From positions 496,001 through 560,000 of the forward strand of contig NZ_AUEK01000003.1 in the NCBI RefSeq assembly GCF_000425945.1: a stretch of DNA of 64,000 nt. Reading direction: 5' to 3'. The DNA is from Candidatus Solirubrobacter pratensis (GTDB lineage Bacteria > Actinomycetota > Thermoleophilia > Solirubrobacterales > Solirubrobacteraceae). Position numbers and translations under genes: made by a program. Position 1 is the first letter of the stretch. Every line of letters starts with the position of its first letter. Positions 42,545-50,345 of this stretch are shown here, piece after piece. The notes below the pieces were generated by a model that ran no database searches, had not been told where the DNA came from, and saw nothing but the letters and a program-made list of their open reading frames with translations.

Positions 42545-43394
42545 CGACGGCGCCCGTCGGAACGGTCGCCACGGGGCGGAAGGACTGCTGCTCGAGCACG
42601 CCGCCGCGGCGCACGGTCACCGCAGTAGACGGTGGGATCTCCTCCCACACGCCGGGCAGATCCGAGAACGGCTCTGACACGATCAGGCGGTCGTGGGGGC
42701 TGAGGCGCTGGAAGCGCGGGTTGTCGGGATGCAGCCGGCGGACCGACTCGACGTCGGCCGAGGCGAACAGCGACCGCGGGCGGCCGGTCGTCGCATATCG
42801 CACCGCCCACAGAGCGTCGCCGTCGGACACTCCGAACGTCCCCTGCACCGCGTCGGGCACGCCGTGCGTCTGCGCTACCGCTTCGATCAAGCCGACCGTG
42901 CGCGCGAGCGCCTCGATCGGATCGTCCTCGAGCCCGAACGTGAGCGCGAGGTTGAACACGATCTCCGTGTCTGTCGACCCGTGGACGTCGGGGTACAGAT
43001 CGGGGTCGATCGCAAGCATGAGCTCCCGCCGGACCTCTCGGAGACCGCCGAGATAGCCGTTGTGGACGAACAGCCAGCGACCGTGGCGGAACGGATGACA
43101 GTTGGTCTCCTGGACGGGTGAGCCGATCGCCGCCCGGATGTGGACCATGAACAGCGGCGACTCGGTGTGCGCTGCGAGCTCGCGCAGATTGGCGTCTGCC
43201 CAGGCCGGCGAGATGCTGCGGTAGAGGGCCGGCCCTTCGCCGTCGCCGTACCAGCCCACGCCGACGCCGTCGCCGTTCGTCGGCTCGGCGCCCATGCGCG
43301 CGTGCAGGCTCTGGTCGACGATTCCGTGCTCGGTCTTGAAGAGCAGCTCGTCGATCAGCACCGGCTGCCCTAGCCACGCCATCCAGCGACACAT
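42537..43394 (-). CDS. Class II glutamine amidotransferase (Ntn hydrolase), EgtC/YafJ-like
   Basis: A 285-residue N-terminal-nucleophile amidohydrolase. Starting at ATG 43394 puts Cys at position 2 (MCRWMAWLG); removal of Met exposes it as nucleophile, so the ATG three bases upstream is rejected. HTESPLFMVHIRAA (Arg binding the substrate carboxylate), NCHPFRHGRWLFVHNGYLG (Asn and Gly oxyanion) and GSTDTEIVF (Asp) are all present. It is a hydrolase domain without a synthase domain, as in EgtC, which removes a gamma-glutamyl group. Adjacent to the GCS2 ligase it could form a build-and-trim pair. Confidence 0.85.
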   Translation of the reverse strand: MCRWMAWLGQPVLIDELLFKTEHGIVDQSLHARMGAEPTNGDGVGVGWYGDGEGPALYRSISPAWADANLRELAAHTESPLFMVHIRAAIGSPVQETNCHPFRHGRWLFVHNGYLGGLREVRRELMLAIDPDLYPDVHGSTDTEIVFNLALTFGLEDDPIEALARTVGLIEAVAQTHGVPDAVQGTFGVSDGDALWAVRYATTGRPRSLFASADVESVRRLHPDNPRFQRLSPHDRLIVSEPFSDLPGVWEEIPPSTAVTVRRGGVLEQQSFRPVATVPTGAVDA

Positions 43395-43671
43395 CACAAC
43401 GCTCCTTGTCAGCGGTCCTGGGGAGTCTGAGCGGCTCGGTCAGGGCCGGCCAGAGTGCCCGCACGACGGTCGCGGTCGTGTACACGCTTGTTCGCGCGGG
43501 CGAGTACGAGACGAGCTACGGGAACTGACGATCCGGACCGCCGTGGCGCTGCTCCCCGCCCTGGTTCACCCCTTCGGGATGATGCGTCGCGCCCCGACGC
43601 TGCGACGCTGAGCGCCGGTCCCCGAGTCCAGGTGCGGCAGATAAACAGGGCGGCGCAAAAAGGGAGCGCGA

Positions 43672-44220
43672 ATGGCGACACCCGCAACAGGAGCTTCCCG
43701 TCCCGGCGTCAGCGTCGGCCCGACGAGCGAGTTCAGCCTCTTCTTCCGTGTCAAGGCCGGCGAGGGCGAAGCGCTGCGGGCCGCGCTGCGCGACCTGCAG
43801 CGGACCCCCGGGTATCGGCCGGGGGACTACGGCATGGCGGTCTCGACGATCCATGAGGCGCGGTTCGTGCTCTTCGACGACGACACGCGGCTGGCCTTCA
43901 TCACGAGCTTCGACGGCCCGTGGGACGCCTACATGGAGGACTTCTTCACGTCCGGGCCGACGCTGGAGTTGTTCGACGTCATCTTCCGGCACACGGAGGG
44001 CTACGACGGCCTGCCCGATCTGGCCGCGCTTAAGGCCTTCATCTACGACGCCCAGCACACCGCGGGCGCGTACGCGCGCAACTACGCCGGCACGGTGAAG
44101 GAGATCCGGAAGGCGCAGCGTGTGAACGCGGCGTTCCAGCAGGTGCTCGATCACCCGCAGGCCGCCGAGGCGCTGGCGCACCCGGCGCTGAAGCCGCTGC
44201 TGGACGAGGCCGCGGACTGA
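43672..44220 (+). CDS. Conserved protein found beside DyP peroxidases, possible ferredoxin-like fold
   Basis: A 182-residue soluble protein, first of a five-gene cluster. Residues 18-75 (SEFSLFFRVKAGEGEALRAALRDLQRTPGY, then HEARFVLFDDDTRLAFITSFDG) have the beta-alpha-beta-beta pattern of a dimeric alpha-beta barrel, the fold also used by DyP peroxidases. Then comes DAYMEDFFTSGPTLELFDVIFRHTEGYDG and a helical C-terminus. I recall the type from actinobacterial genomes but know no assigned function. The ATG at 43672 has GGGAG six bases upstream; the gene ends one base before the DUF4331 gene. Confidence 0.75.
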   Translation: MATPATGASRPGVSVGPTSEFSLFFRVKAGEGEALRAALRDLQRTPGYRPGDYGMAVSTIHEARFVLFDDDTRLAFITSFDGPWDAYMEDFFTSGPTLELFDVIFRHTEGYDGLPDLAALKAFIYDAQHTAGAYARNYAGTVKEIRKAQRVNAAFQQVLDHPQAAEALAHPALKPLLDEAAD

Positions 44221-44221
44221 G

Positions 44222-45352
44222 ATGTCCGATCACATCTCAGGACCGCGGGCCTTGGCCGACCCGATCGCCGACATCACCGATGTGTACGCGTTTCCGAGCC
44301 CGGAGAGGCCGGGCCATCTCGTCCTCGTGATGAACACGCTCCCCTTCGCCAAGCCAGGGGACGCGCTCTCGGACGGGCTCGTGTATCGCTTCCGGCTACG
44401 CCCGCTCACGCGGGCCGTCGCGGATGATGCGGCGCCGTTCGCGGCCGGTGCGGAGGAGTTCGTCTTCGATTGCGTCTTCTCTGCGCGGGAAGCCGGCAAC
44501 GGCCGGCAGCGCGTCGAGCAGGAGGGCACCTGCACCACGCCGGCGGCCGAGACGGTCTCGTTCCGCGTCGGCGACGAGCGCGGAGGTTCCGGGCACGGCG
44601 TCCGAGCCTTCGCCGGCGCGCGCTGGGATCCGTTCATCATGGACGCCCCCGCGGCGCTGAAGACGATCGCGACGGGCAAGCTGGCGTTCACCGATCCCAG
44701 CGCGATCTACCTCGACGGCAAGAACGTCCTCAGCCTCGTCGTCGAGCTCGACACGGCGCTCCTGGGCGGCGCGACGCTGGTCGGCGTCGTCGCGGAGACG
44801 CTCACGCGCGGCACGTTCAACGTCCGGATCGAACGCGTCGGGCGACCCGAGGTCAAGAACATGCTGCTGGCGCCGAAGCAGTTCGACGGCGTCAACCGGG
44901 ACCTGGAGATCCGCGACCTCTACAACATGGAGGACGCGTTCCATCTCGGCGCCGCCTATTCGGGGGCCTACCGGGCGCGGCTGAACGCCAACCTCGCCTT
45001 CTGGGACGGCCTCGACGGCAAGACCGACTGGCACACGGGGAACGGCAGCCATCCGCTGACCGAGCTGGTGCTCGCCGACTACCTCGTCGTCGACACCACC
45101 AAGCCCTACCGCGAGCAGGGCTCGTTCCTGGAGATCGAGCTCGCCTCCCGTCGCGGCAAGGCGCACGAGACGTGCGGGGGAAGGGCCCTCAACGACGACG
45201 TGATGGACACGCTGTTCACCCAGTGGATCAATGCCGGCGAGGGGCCCGTCATCCGTGACGGCGTCGACCGGTCGACGAGGCCCGGCTCTCAGACCTTCCC
45301 CTACCTGTCGCCGCCCAATCCGGATCCGCCCGAGCCGCCCGAGCACCACTGA
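44222..45352 (+). CDS. DUF4331 family protein
   Basis: A 376-residue protein that opens MSDHISGPRALADPIADITDVYAFPSPERPG, the characteristic beginning of DUF4331. It has no signal peptide, unlike many members that are exported. It is rich in beta-strands (LVLVMNTLPFA, VSFRVGDE, LSLVVELDT) and has CTTP and HETCGG cysteines far apart. DUF4331 has no established activity. The gene begins one base after the previous stop and the DyP gene follows within five bases, so the three are surely co-expressed. Confidence 0.85.
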   Translation: MSDHISGPRALADPIADITDVYAFPSPERPGHLVLVMNTLPFAKPGDALSDGLVYRFRLRPLTRAVADDAAPFAAGAEEFVFDCVFSAREAGNGRQRVEQEGTCTTPAAETVSFRVGDERGGSGHGVRAFAGARWDPFIMDAPAALKTIATGKLAFTDPSAIYLDGKNVLSLVVELDTALLGGATLVGVVAETLTRGTFNVRIERVGRPEVKNMLLAPKQFDGVNRDLEIRDLYNMEDAFHLGAAYSGAYRARLNANLAFWDGLDGKTDWHTGNGSHPLTELVLADYLVVDTTKPYREQGSFLEIELASRRGKAHETCGGRALNDDVMDTLFTQWINAGEGPVIRDGVDRSTRPGSQTFPYLSPPNPDPPEPPEHH

Positions 45353-45356
45353 GATC

Positions 45357-46700
45357 GTGACCGCGACCGAAGGCGTCACCCTCGAGCTCGACGACATCCA
45401 GAGCGGAGCGCTGCACGAGCGTCCCTCGCCGTACGTCGGCACCTATCTGTTGCTGCGCATCGATGATCGTGCGGCCGGACGCGAGCTGGTGCGGCGACTG
45501 CATCGGTTCGTCGACGCCGGCAGGCCCGCGCCGGTTCCGGAGCAGGGCGCGTGGCTCACCGTGGCCTTCACCTACAACGGCCTGAAGGCACTCGGGGTCC
45601 CGCAGGTCTCGCTCGACAGCTTCGCCCCGGAGTTCCGGGAGGGGATGGCCGCTCGCGCGGCGGAGCTCGGGGACGTGGGCGAGAGCAGCCCGGAGCACTG
45701 GGAGAAGCCGCTCGGGACGGCCGACGTCCACGTCGCCCTGGCGTTTCTGTCCCCCGACGCGGCGCGGCTCGAGGCCGTGCTCGAGAAGGCGCGCCGCGCG
45801 TACCGCGAGCTCGCGGGCGTCGAGCCGATCTGGCGCCAGGACTGCTATCAGCTGCCGAGCGGGCGCACCTCCTTCGGCTTCAAGGACGGGATCGGCCAGC
45901 CGGCGGTCGAAGGGAGCGGGAGGCCTCCTTCGAACCCGCACGAGCGGCCGCTCAAGGCGGGCGAGATCATCCTCGGCTATCCGGACGAGACGGGCGAGCT
46001 GCCGCCGATGCCGAGCCCGGACGTGCTCGGCCGCAACGGCACCTACGTCGTCTTCCGCAAGCTGCACACGAAGGTGGCGGTCTACAGGCGCTACCTGCGG
46101 GAGAAGGCCGCGAGCCGCGAGGAGGAGGCCCGCCTCGGGGCGAAGATGGTCGGCCGCTGGCAGAGCGGCGCGCCGCTGGCGCTCGCTCCGGAGCGCGACG
46201 ACGCCGAGCTCGGCGCCGATCCGCGGCGAAACAACGGCTTCGTCTACGCCGACGACCCGCGCGGCCTCAAGTGCCCCGTCGGCGCCCATGCGCGCCGCGC
46301 GAATCCGCGCGACGCATTCGACCGCGACGGCAGCGTGGACGTCCGCCTGCACCGCATGATCCGGCGCGGTACGAGCTACGGGCCGATGCTGCCCGACGGC
46401 GTGTTCGAAGACGACGGCGCCGACCGCGGCATCGTCTTCGTCTTCGCCGGCGCGCACCTCAAGCGCCAGTTCGAGTTCGTCAAGACCCAATGGCTCAACG
46501 ACGGGATCTTCATCGGTGCGCCGCTGGAGAAGGACCCGCTCGTCGGCCCGAACGACGGCTCCGGCAGCTTCACCATCCCGGAGCGCCCGATCCGGCGCCG
46601 GCTGCAGAACCTGCCGCCGTTCGTCGTCACCCGCGGCGGCGAATACTGCTTCGCGCCTGGGCTGACGGCCATGCGCTGGCTCGCGGAGCTCGATTCGTGA
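45357..46700 (+). CDS. DyP-type heme peroxidase
   Basis: A 447-residue dye-decolourising peroxidase. The distal Asp is D177 in FGFKDGIGQP (the G-x-x-D-G motif), the proximal heme ligand is H311 in GAHARRANPRD, and the distal Arg lies in the MIRRGTSYG or NPR region. No Tat or Sec signal is seen from the chosen GTG (45357), so it should act in the cytosol; the longer frame upstream lies within the DUF4331 gene. DyP enzymes oxidise dyes, lignin phenols or, in some encapsulins, unknown targets. No encapsulin targeting tail is obvious at its end. Confidence 0.9.
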   Translation: MTATEGVTLELDDIQSGALHERPSPYVGTYLLLRIDDRAAGRELVRRLHRFVDAGRPAPVPEQGAWLTVAFTYNGLKALGVPQVSLDSFAPEFREGMAARAAELGDVGESSPEHWEKPLGTADVHVALAFLSPDAARLEAVLEKARRAYRELAGVEPIWRQDCYQLPSGRTSFGFKDGIGQPAVEGSGRPPSNPHERPLKAGEIILGYPDETGELPPMPSPDVLGRNGTYVVFRKLHTKVAVYRRYLREKAASREEEARLGAKMVGRWQSGAPLALAPERDDAELGADPRRNNGFVYADDPRGLKCPVGAHARRANPRDAFDRDGSVDVRLHRMIRRGTSYGPMLPDGVFEDDGADRGIVFVFAGAHLKRQFEFVKTQWLNDGIFIGAPLEKDPLVGPNDGSGSFTIPERPIRRRLQNLPPFVVTRGGEYCFAPGLTAMRWLAELDS

Positions 46701-46716
46701 CTCGAGAAGGGACACC

Positions 46717-47574
46717 ATGACGACACGCACCGATCGCTGGAAGGCACTCGACTTCGGTCCACCCACGGCGGACGGCGTGGAACCGGACTCCCCTGTGCTC
46801 GTCGACTATCTCGCCGGCGATCGCGTCGCGGTGATCACCCTCAACCGGCCGCACGCCGACAACGCCATCACCACCGAGATGGGTGCGCGCCTGACCGCGA
46901 TCGTCGAGACGATCGCCGTCCGGCCCGCCGTCCGGGTCGTCGTCCTGACCGGAGCGGGGGAGCGAGCCTTCTCCGTCGGCAGCGACCTGCGCCAGCGCAA
47001 GAGCATGACCAAGGAGGACTGGCTGCGCCAGCGGCAGGACTTCGACCGCACGCTGTACACCGTGCGCCAGCTGCGCAAGCCGATGTTCGCCGCCGTCAAC
47101 GGGATCGCCTACGGGGGCGGGTGCGAGCTCGCCCAGAGCACCGACTTCATCATCGCCTCGGAGAACGCCACGTTCGGCCAGCCCGAGGCGATGCTCGGCC
47201 TCGCGGCCGGCGGCGGCTCACCGGCATTGCTTCCGCGCCTGCTGCCGCGGGGCAAGGCCCTGCAGATGCTCATGACCGGCGACCCGATCACGGCGCAGGA
47301 GGCGCACCGGCTGGGCATGGTCAACGAGATCCACGCCAAGGGCGAGCTGATGGACGCGGCGATGCGGATCGCGGAGAAGATCGCGAGCAACTCACCCACA
47401 GCGGTGCAAGCGGTCAAGCGAGCCGTGCACCTCGGTGAGGGACAGCCGATCGAGCAGGCGATCGCGATCATGATGGATTCGCACTGGCGCTCGGCCGTCC
47501 ATCCCGACCGCGTCGAGGGCATCGGCGCCTTCAATGAAGGCCGCGAGCCGACCTTCCAGGACTCCGACTACTGA
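46717..47574 (+). CDS. Enoyl-CoA hydratase/isomerase family protein
   Basis: A 285-residue crotonase-fold protein. Oxyanion-hole segments are GERAFSVGSDLRQRKS and GIAYGGGCELAQSTDFIIASENATFGQPEAMLGLAAGGG. The Glu of GQPEAML is in the place of one hydratase catalytic residue, while the second acidic residue is not obvious (Gly/Ala in LGLAAGGG), so it may be a hydratase, isomerase or other crotonase. About 20 extra N-terminal residues precede the usual start. It sits 16 bases after the DyP gene, with GAAGGG before the ATG, inside the same cluster; its link to peroxidase chemistry is unknown. Confidence 0.85.
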   Translation: MTTRTDRWKALDFGPPTADGVEPDSPVLVDYLAGDRVAVITLNRPHADNAITTEMGARLTAIVETIAVRPAVRVVVLTGAGERAFSVGSDLRQRKSMTKEDWLRQRQDFDRTLYTVRQLRKPMFAAVNGIAYGGGCELAQSTDFIIASENATFGQPEAMLGLAAGGGSPALLPRLLPRGKALQMLMTGDPITAQEAHRLGMVNEIHAKGELMDAAMRIAEKIASNSPTAVQAVKRAVHLGEGQPIEQAIAIMMDSHWRSAVHPDRVEGIGAFNEGREPTFQDSDY

Positions 47575-47595
47575 TGCGCCGACGAGGAGGCTGAC

Positions 47596-48675
47596 ATGGC
47601 CGTCACACACGATCTCGACGCGGCGCGCGCCGCGCTCCAGATGATCAATCCGGCTCCCTACAACGCCGAGGCCCCGCCCGAGGCCCTGGGCGGAGAGATC
47701 ACCCCTACCGGGCAACACTACGTGCGCAGCAACTTCGCGCTGCCGGCACACGACGGCAAGCTCGAGGTCGGCGGCGCGGTCGAGCACCCGACCACGTTGA
47801 CGCTCGACGACCTGCGCGCCATGCCGGCTCACGAGCGCGCGGTCACGCTCGAATGCGCGGGCAACGGGCGCCTCGAGATGCGGCCGCTGCCGACCGGCGA
47901 GCCCTGGGGCGACTACGCGGTCTCGACCGCCCGCTGGACCGGCGCCCTCCTGGCCGACGTGCTCACGCAGGCGCGGCCCGCGGCCGACGGAGTCGACGTC
48001 CGCTTCGAAGGCGCCGACCACGGCGCCTACCACCTCCAGCCGATCCTCCCCGAGACCGACAACGACGACCTCGCGTTCGTACGCGCCCTCCCGCTCGCCC
48101 ACGCCGCCGATCCGGCGGCGGAGATCCTGATCGCCTACGAGATGAACGGCGAGCCGCTCACCGCCGACCACGGAGCCCCCTTCCGCATCATCGTGCCCCA
48201 CTGGTACGCCGTCGCGTCCGTGAAGTGGCTGAAGCGGATCGACGTGCTGACCGAGCCCTACACCGGCGAGTTCCAGACCGGCCACTACATGTACGAGTGG
48301 CCCGACCGGCCGCCCGAGCCCGTCGACGTCATGCGCGTACGTGCGCGCATCACCGACCCGGCCGCCGGATCGACCATGAGCTCCGGCACGTGCACGGTGC
48401 GCGGCAAGGCCTGGTCCGGAACCGGCCCCGTGACACGGGTCGACGTCAGCCTCACCGGCGAAGGCGAGTGGCACGCGGCGCGACTCGACCCGCCGTCGGC
48501 TCCGTACCACTGGCAGGACTGGGCGTTCGACTGGGAGGCCAACGACGTCGGACGGCACACGCTCCGCGCCAGGGCCACCGACGCGGCCGGCAACGTCCAG
48601 CCCGAGGTCCCGCCGTGGAACCGGCTCGGCTATGGCAACAACGCCATCGAGGTGATCTACGTCGACGTCGTCTGA
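47596..48675 (+). CDS. Sulfite-oxidase-like molybdopterin protein, cytosolic
   Basis: A 359-residue protein of the sulfite oxidase fold. HYVRSNFALP at 41-50 and the molybdenum-ligand C87 in TLECAGNGR are conserved; EILIAYEMNGEPLTADHGAPFRIIVP matches the cofactor domain. The C-terminal 110 residues (VRARITDPAAGSTMSSGTCTVRGKAW onward) are the Ig-like dimer domain. No Sec or Tat signal and no heme domain, so electrons must go to another acceptor, perhaps not in sulfite oxidation. GAGGAGG lies 6-12 bases before the ATG. It is the last gene of the cluster. Confidence 0.85.
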   Translation: MAVTHDLDAARAALQMINPAPYNAEAPPEALGGEITPTGQHYVRSNFALPAHDGKLEVGGAVEHPTTLTLDDLRAMPAHERAVTLECAGNGRLEMRPLPTGEPWGDYAVSTARWTGALLADVLTQARPAADGVDVRFEGADHGAYHLQPILPETDNDDLAFVRALPLAHAADPAAEILIAYEMNGEPLTADHGAPFRIIVPHWYAVASVKWLKRIDVLTEPYTGEFQTGHYMYEWPDRPPEPVDVMRVRARITDPAAGSTMSSGTCTVRGKAWSGTGPVTRVDVSLTGEGEWHAARLDPPSAPYHWQDWAFDWEANDVGRHTLRARATDAAGNVQPEVPPWNRLGYGNNAIEVIYVDVV

Positions 48676-48797
48676 CCTCCGTTCGCGCCTCCTAGCCGAG
48701 GCTCAGAGCAACGACGCGCCACGCGGGCGGAAGATGCCGGAGATTCACATCCTGATCGGACGATGCCTCCGGCGTCCCGCTCCGCGACGGTACGCCC

Positions 48798-49757
48798 GTG
48801 AGACATCGGATGCAGCGGCTGCTGGGCCGCCTCGATGGCTGGCAGCGGCGCCGCCGGCTGGTCGCGTTCCCGGTCGCCGTGGTGCGGAAGTTCGCGGACG
48901 ACCGCGCCTCGCGGCACGCGGTGCGGATCGCCTATTACGCGTTCTTCTCGGTCTTCCCGCTGCTGCTGGCGTTCGTCTCGATCGTCGGCTTCGTCCTCCA
49001 GGACGATCCGGGCCGGCGCGACGACATCCTGAACTCGGCATACGCGGAGATGCCCGTGGTCGGGCCATTCGTGCGCAGCGACATCGGGACGATCGGCGGC
49101 AGTGGCGTCGCGCTCGCCGTCGGCGTCGGCGTCGCGCTGTGGGCCGGCCTCGGGATCACGCTGGCACTCGGCCAGGCGCTCGACGCGACCTGGAACGTCG
49201 CCCCGGTCGAGCAGCTCGGCTACGTCGCGCGGCGCGTGCGCGGGCTTGCCGTGCTGGCGACCGCCGGGCTCGCGATCGTCGCGAGCTCCGTGCTGAGCGG
49301 AGCGGTCACGAGCGGGCGCGTCGGCGGCGAAGCATGGACGGCCGCCGCCGGCCTCATGCTCTCGCTCGCCGTCGACACGGTCGCCGTGCTCGCCGGGTTC
49401 CGGCTGCTCGCGTCCGAGCGCCGCAGGGTCGCCGAGCTTCTGCCCGGCGTGGTCGTCGCGACGCTCGGCCTGCTGGTGCTCCAGACGCTCGGCGCCTGGT
49501 ACGTGAACTCCGCGATCGCGCGCGCGAGCGACACCTACGGGCTGTTCGCGACGGTCATCGGCGTGCTCTCATGGCTGTCGCTCGCCGCCCAGCTCATCCT
49601 GATCGCGGCCGAGGTCAACGCCGTCGGCGCCCTGCGCCTGTGGCCGCGCTCGCTCACCGGCGACCCTACGGCCGCCGACATGCGCGCGCTCGAGCGCTAC
49701 GCGGAGGCGGTGCGGCGCGACCCGCGGGCGCAGGTCGACGTCCACTGGGAGCACTAG
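48798..49757 (+). CDS. YihY/BrkB family membrane protein
   Basis: A 319-residue protein with about six transmembrane helices. IAYYAFFSVFPLLLAFVSIVGF is the family's first helix, and ATVIGVLSWLSLAAQLILIAAEVNA its last. The N-terminus is basic and cytosolic. Despite the old name of ribonuclease BN, the family has no proven enzyme activity, and transport or envelope roles have been suggested. It begins at GTG 48798, 122 bp after the preceding cluster, and may have its own promoter. Confidence 0.85.
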   Translation: MRHRMQRLLGRLDGWQRRRRLVAFPVAVVRKFADDRASRHAVRIAYYAFFSVFPLLLAFVSIVGFVLQDDPGRRDDILNSAYAEMPVVGPFVRSDIGTIGGSGVALAVGVGVALWAGLGITLALGQALDATWNVAPVEQLGYVARRVRGLAVLATAGLAIVASSVLSGAVTSGRVGGEAWTAAAGLMLSLAVDTVAVLAGFRLLASERRRVAELLPGVVVATLGLLVLQTLGAWYVNSAIARASDTYGLFATVIGVLSWLSLAAQLILIAAEVNAVGALRLWPRSLTGDPTAADMRALERYAEAVRRDPRAQVDVHWEH

Positions 49758-49854
49758 TCATGCGATCGGGATGATGCGCGTTCCGCGGCAAGCGCCTTAG
49801 CTCCCTCGTAGGGGTCCCGGCGATGCCGACGGGATCGCCTAAGGAGGCGGAACG

Positions 49855-50106
49855 ATGAGCACGACGGATCCCGGGCATGCGCCCCGGAGGGAGTACTCGA
49901 GCGCGACGGAGTCCTACTACGTCGAGGGCGACCGCGGCTACGGCTGGGTGAGCTTCGCAGGCGTGATGCTCTCGATGCTCGCGGTACTGAACTTCATTGA
50001 CGGCGTCGCCGCGGTGTCGAACTCGAGCTTCTTCGCGTGCCTGTTCGCGCTCGACATCATCGTCATCTACGCGCTCGTCGTGCACGGTGCGCGCCGGCGG
50101 ACGTGA
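49855..50106 (+). CDS. Short DUF7144-like membrane protein
   Basis: An 83-residue protein. GYGWVSFAGVMLSMLAVLNFIDGVAAVSNSSFF is the conserved first part of DUF7144 proteins (Trp-Val-x-Phe-Ala-Gly, then Asn-x-Ile-Asp-Gly). Family members known to me have about four helices; here the middle pair is missing and the text jumps to a last helix ACLFALDIIVIYALVVHG. It is therefore either a short natural form or an internal deletion. TAAGGAGG eight bases before ATG 49855 is a strong ribosome-binding site. Its stop overlaps the next gene's ATG (TGATG). Confidence 0.65.
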   Translation: MSTTDPGHAPRREYSSATESYYVEGDRGYGWVSFAGVMLSMLAVLNFIDGVAAVSNSSFFACLFALDIIVIYALVVHGARRRT

Positions 50107-50332
50107 TGTCCGCGCCACGCTTCACGGCTCGCCCGACCTACGACGTCGACCCCGGCCGCGGGCGGATCCCGTTCGCCGCGATCATGCTCGGCCTGGCGGG
50201 CGTCCTCGACGTCGTCTACGGCCTCGCGGCGATCTCGGGCTGTCGTTGGCGATGTTCCTGGTCTACGTGAACGAGCTGCGAGGGCGCGGCGACGACGGCG
50301 CGCGGCTCGCCGAACCGGCAGCGGTGGGCTGA
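50106..50332 (+). pseudogene. Second DUF7144-like gene, apparently frameshifted
   Basis: ATG 50106 opens RFTARPTYDVDPGRGRIPFAAIMLGLAGVLDVVYGLAAISG, again like the first half of DUF7144, but the frame then turns into a short Arg/Cys/Trp run and stops at 50268-50270. In the +1 frame the helix continues as LSLAMFLVYVNELRGRGDDG to a TGA at 50330-50332. A one- or two-base change near 50235-50245 would join them. Either the gene is broken or a sequencing error is present. It is coupled to the gene before it. Confidence 0.5.
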
Positions 50333-50345
50333 CGGGAGACGCATC

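Noticed and set aside
41357..43394. An ergothioneine biosynthesis cluster
   Set aside because: Only EgtA-like and EgtC-like genes are present; EgtB and EgtD are absent from the window.
45357..46700. Encapsulin-cargo DyP peroxidase
   Set aside because: No encapsulin shell gene is nearby and no cargo-loading peptide is evident at the C-terminus.
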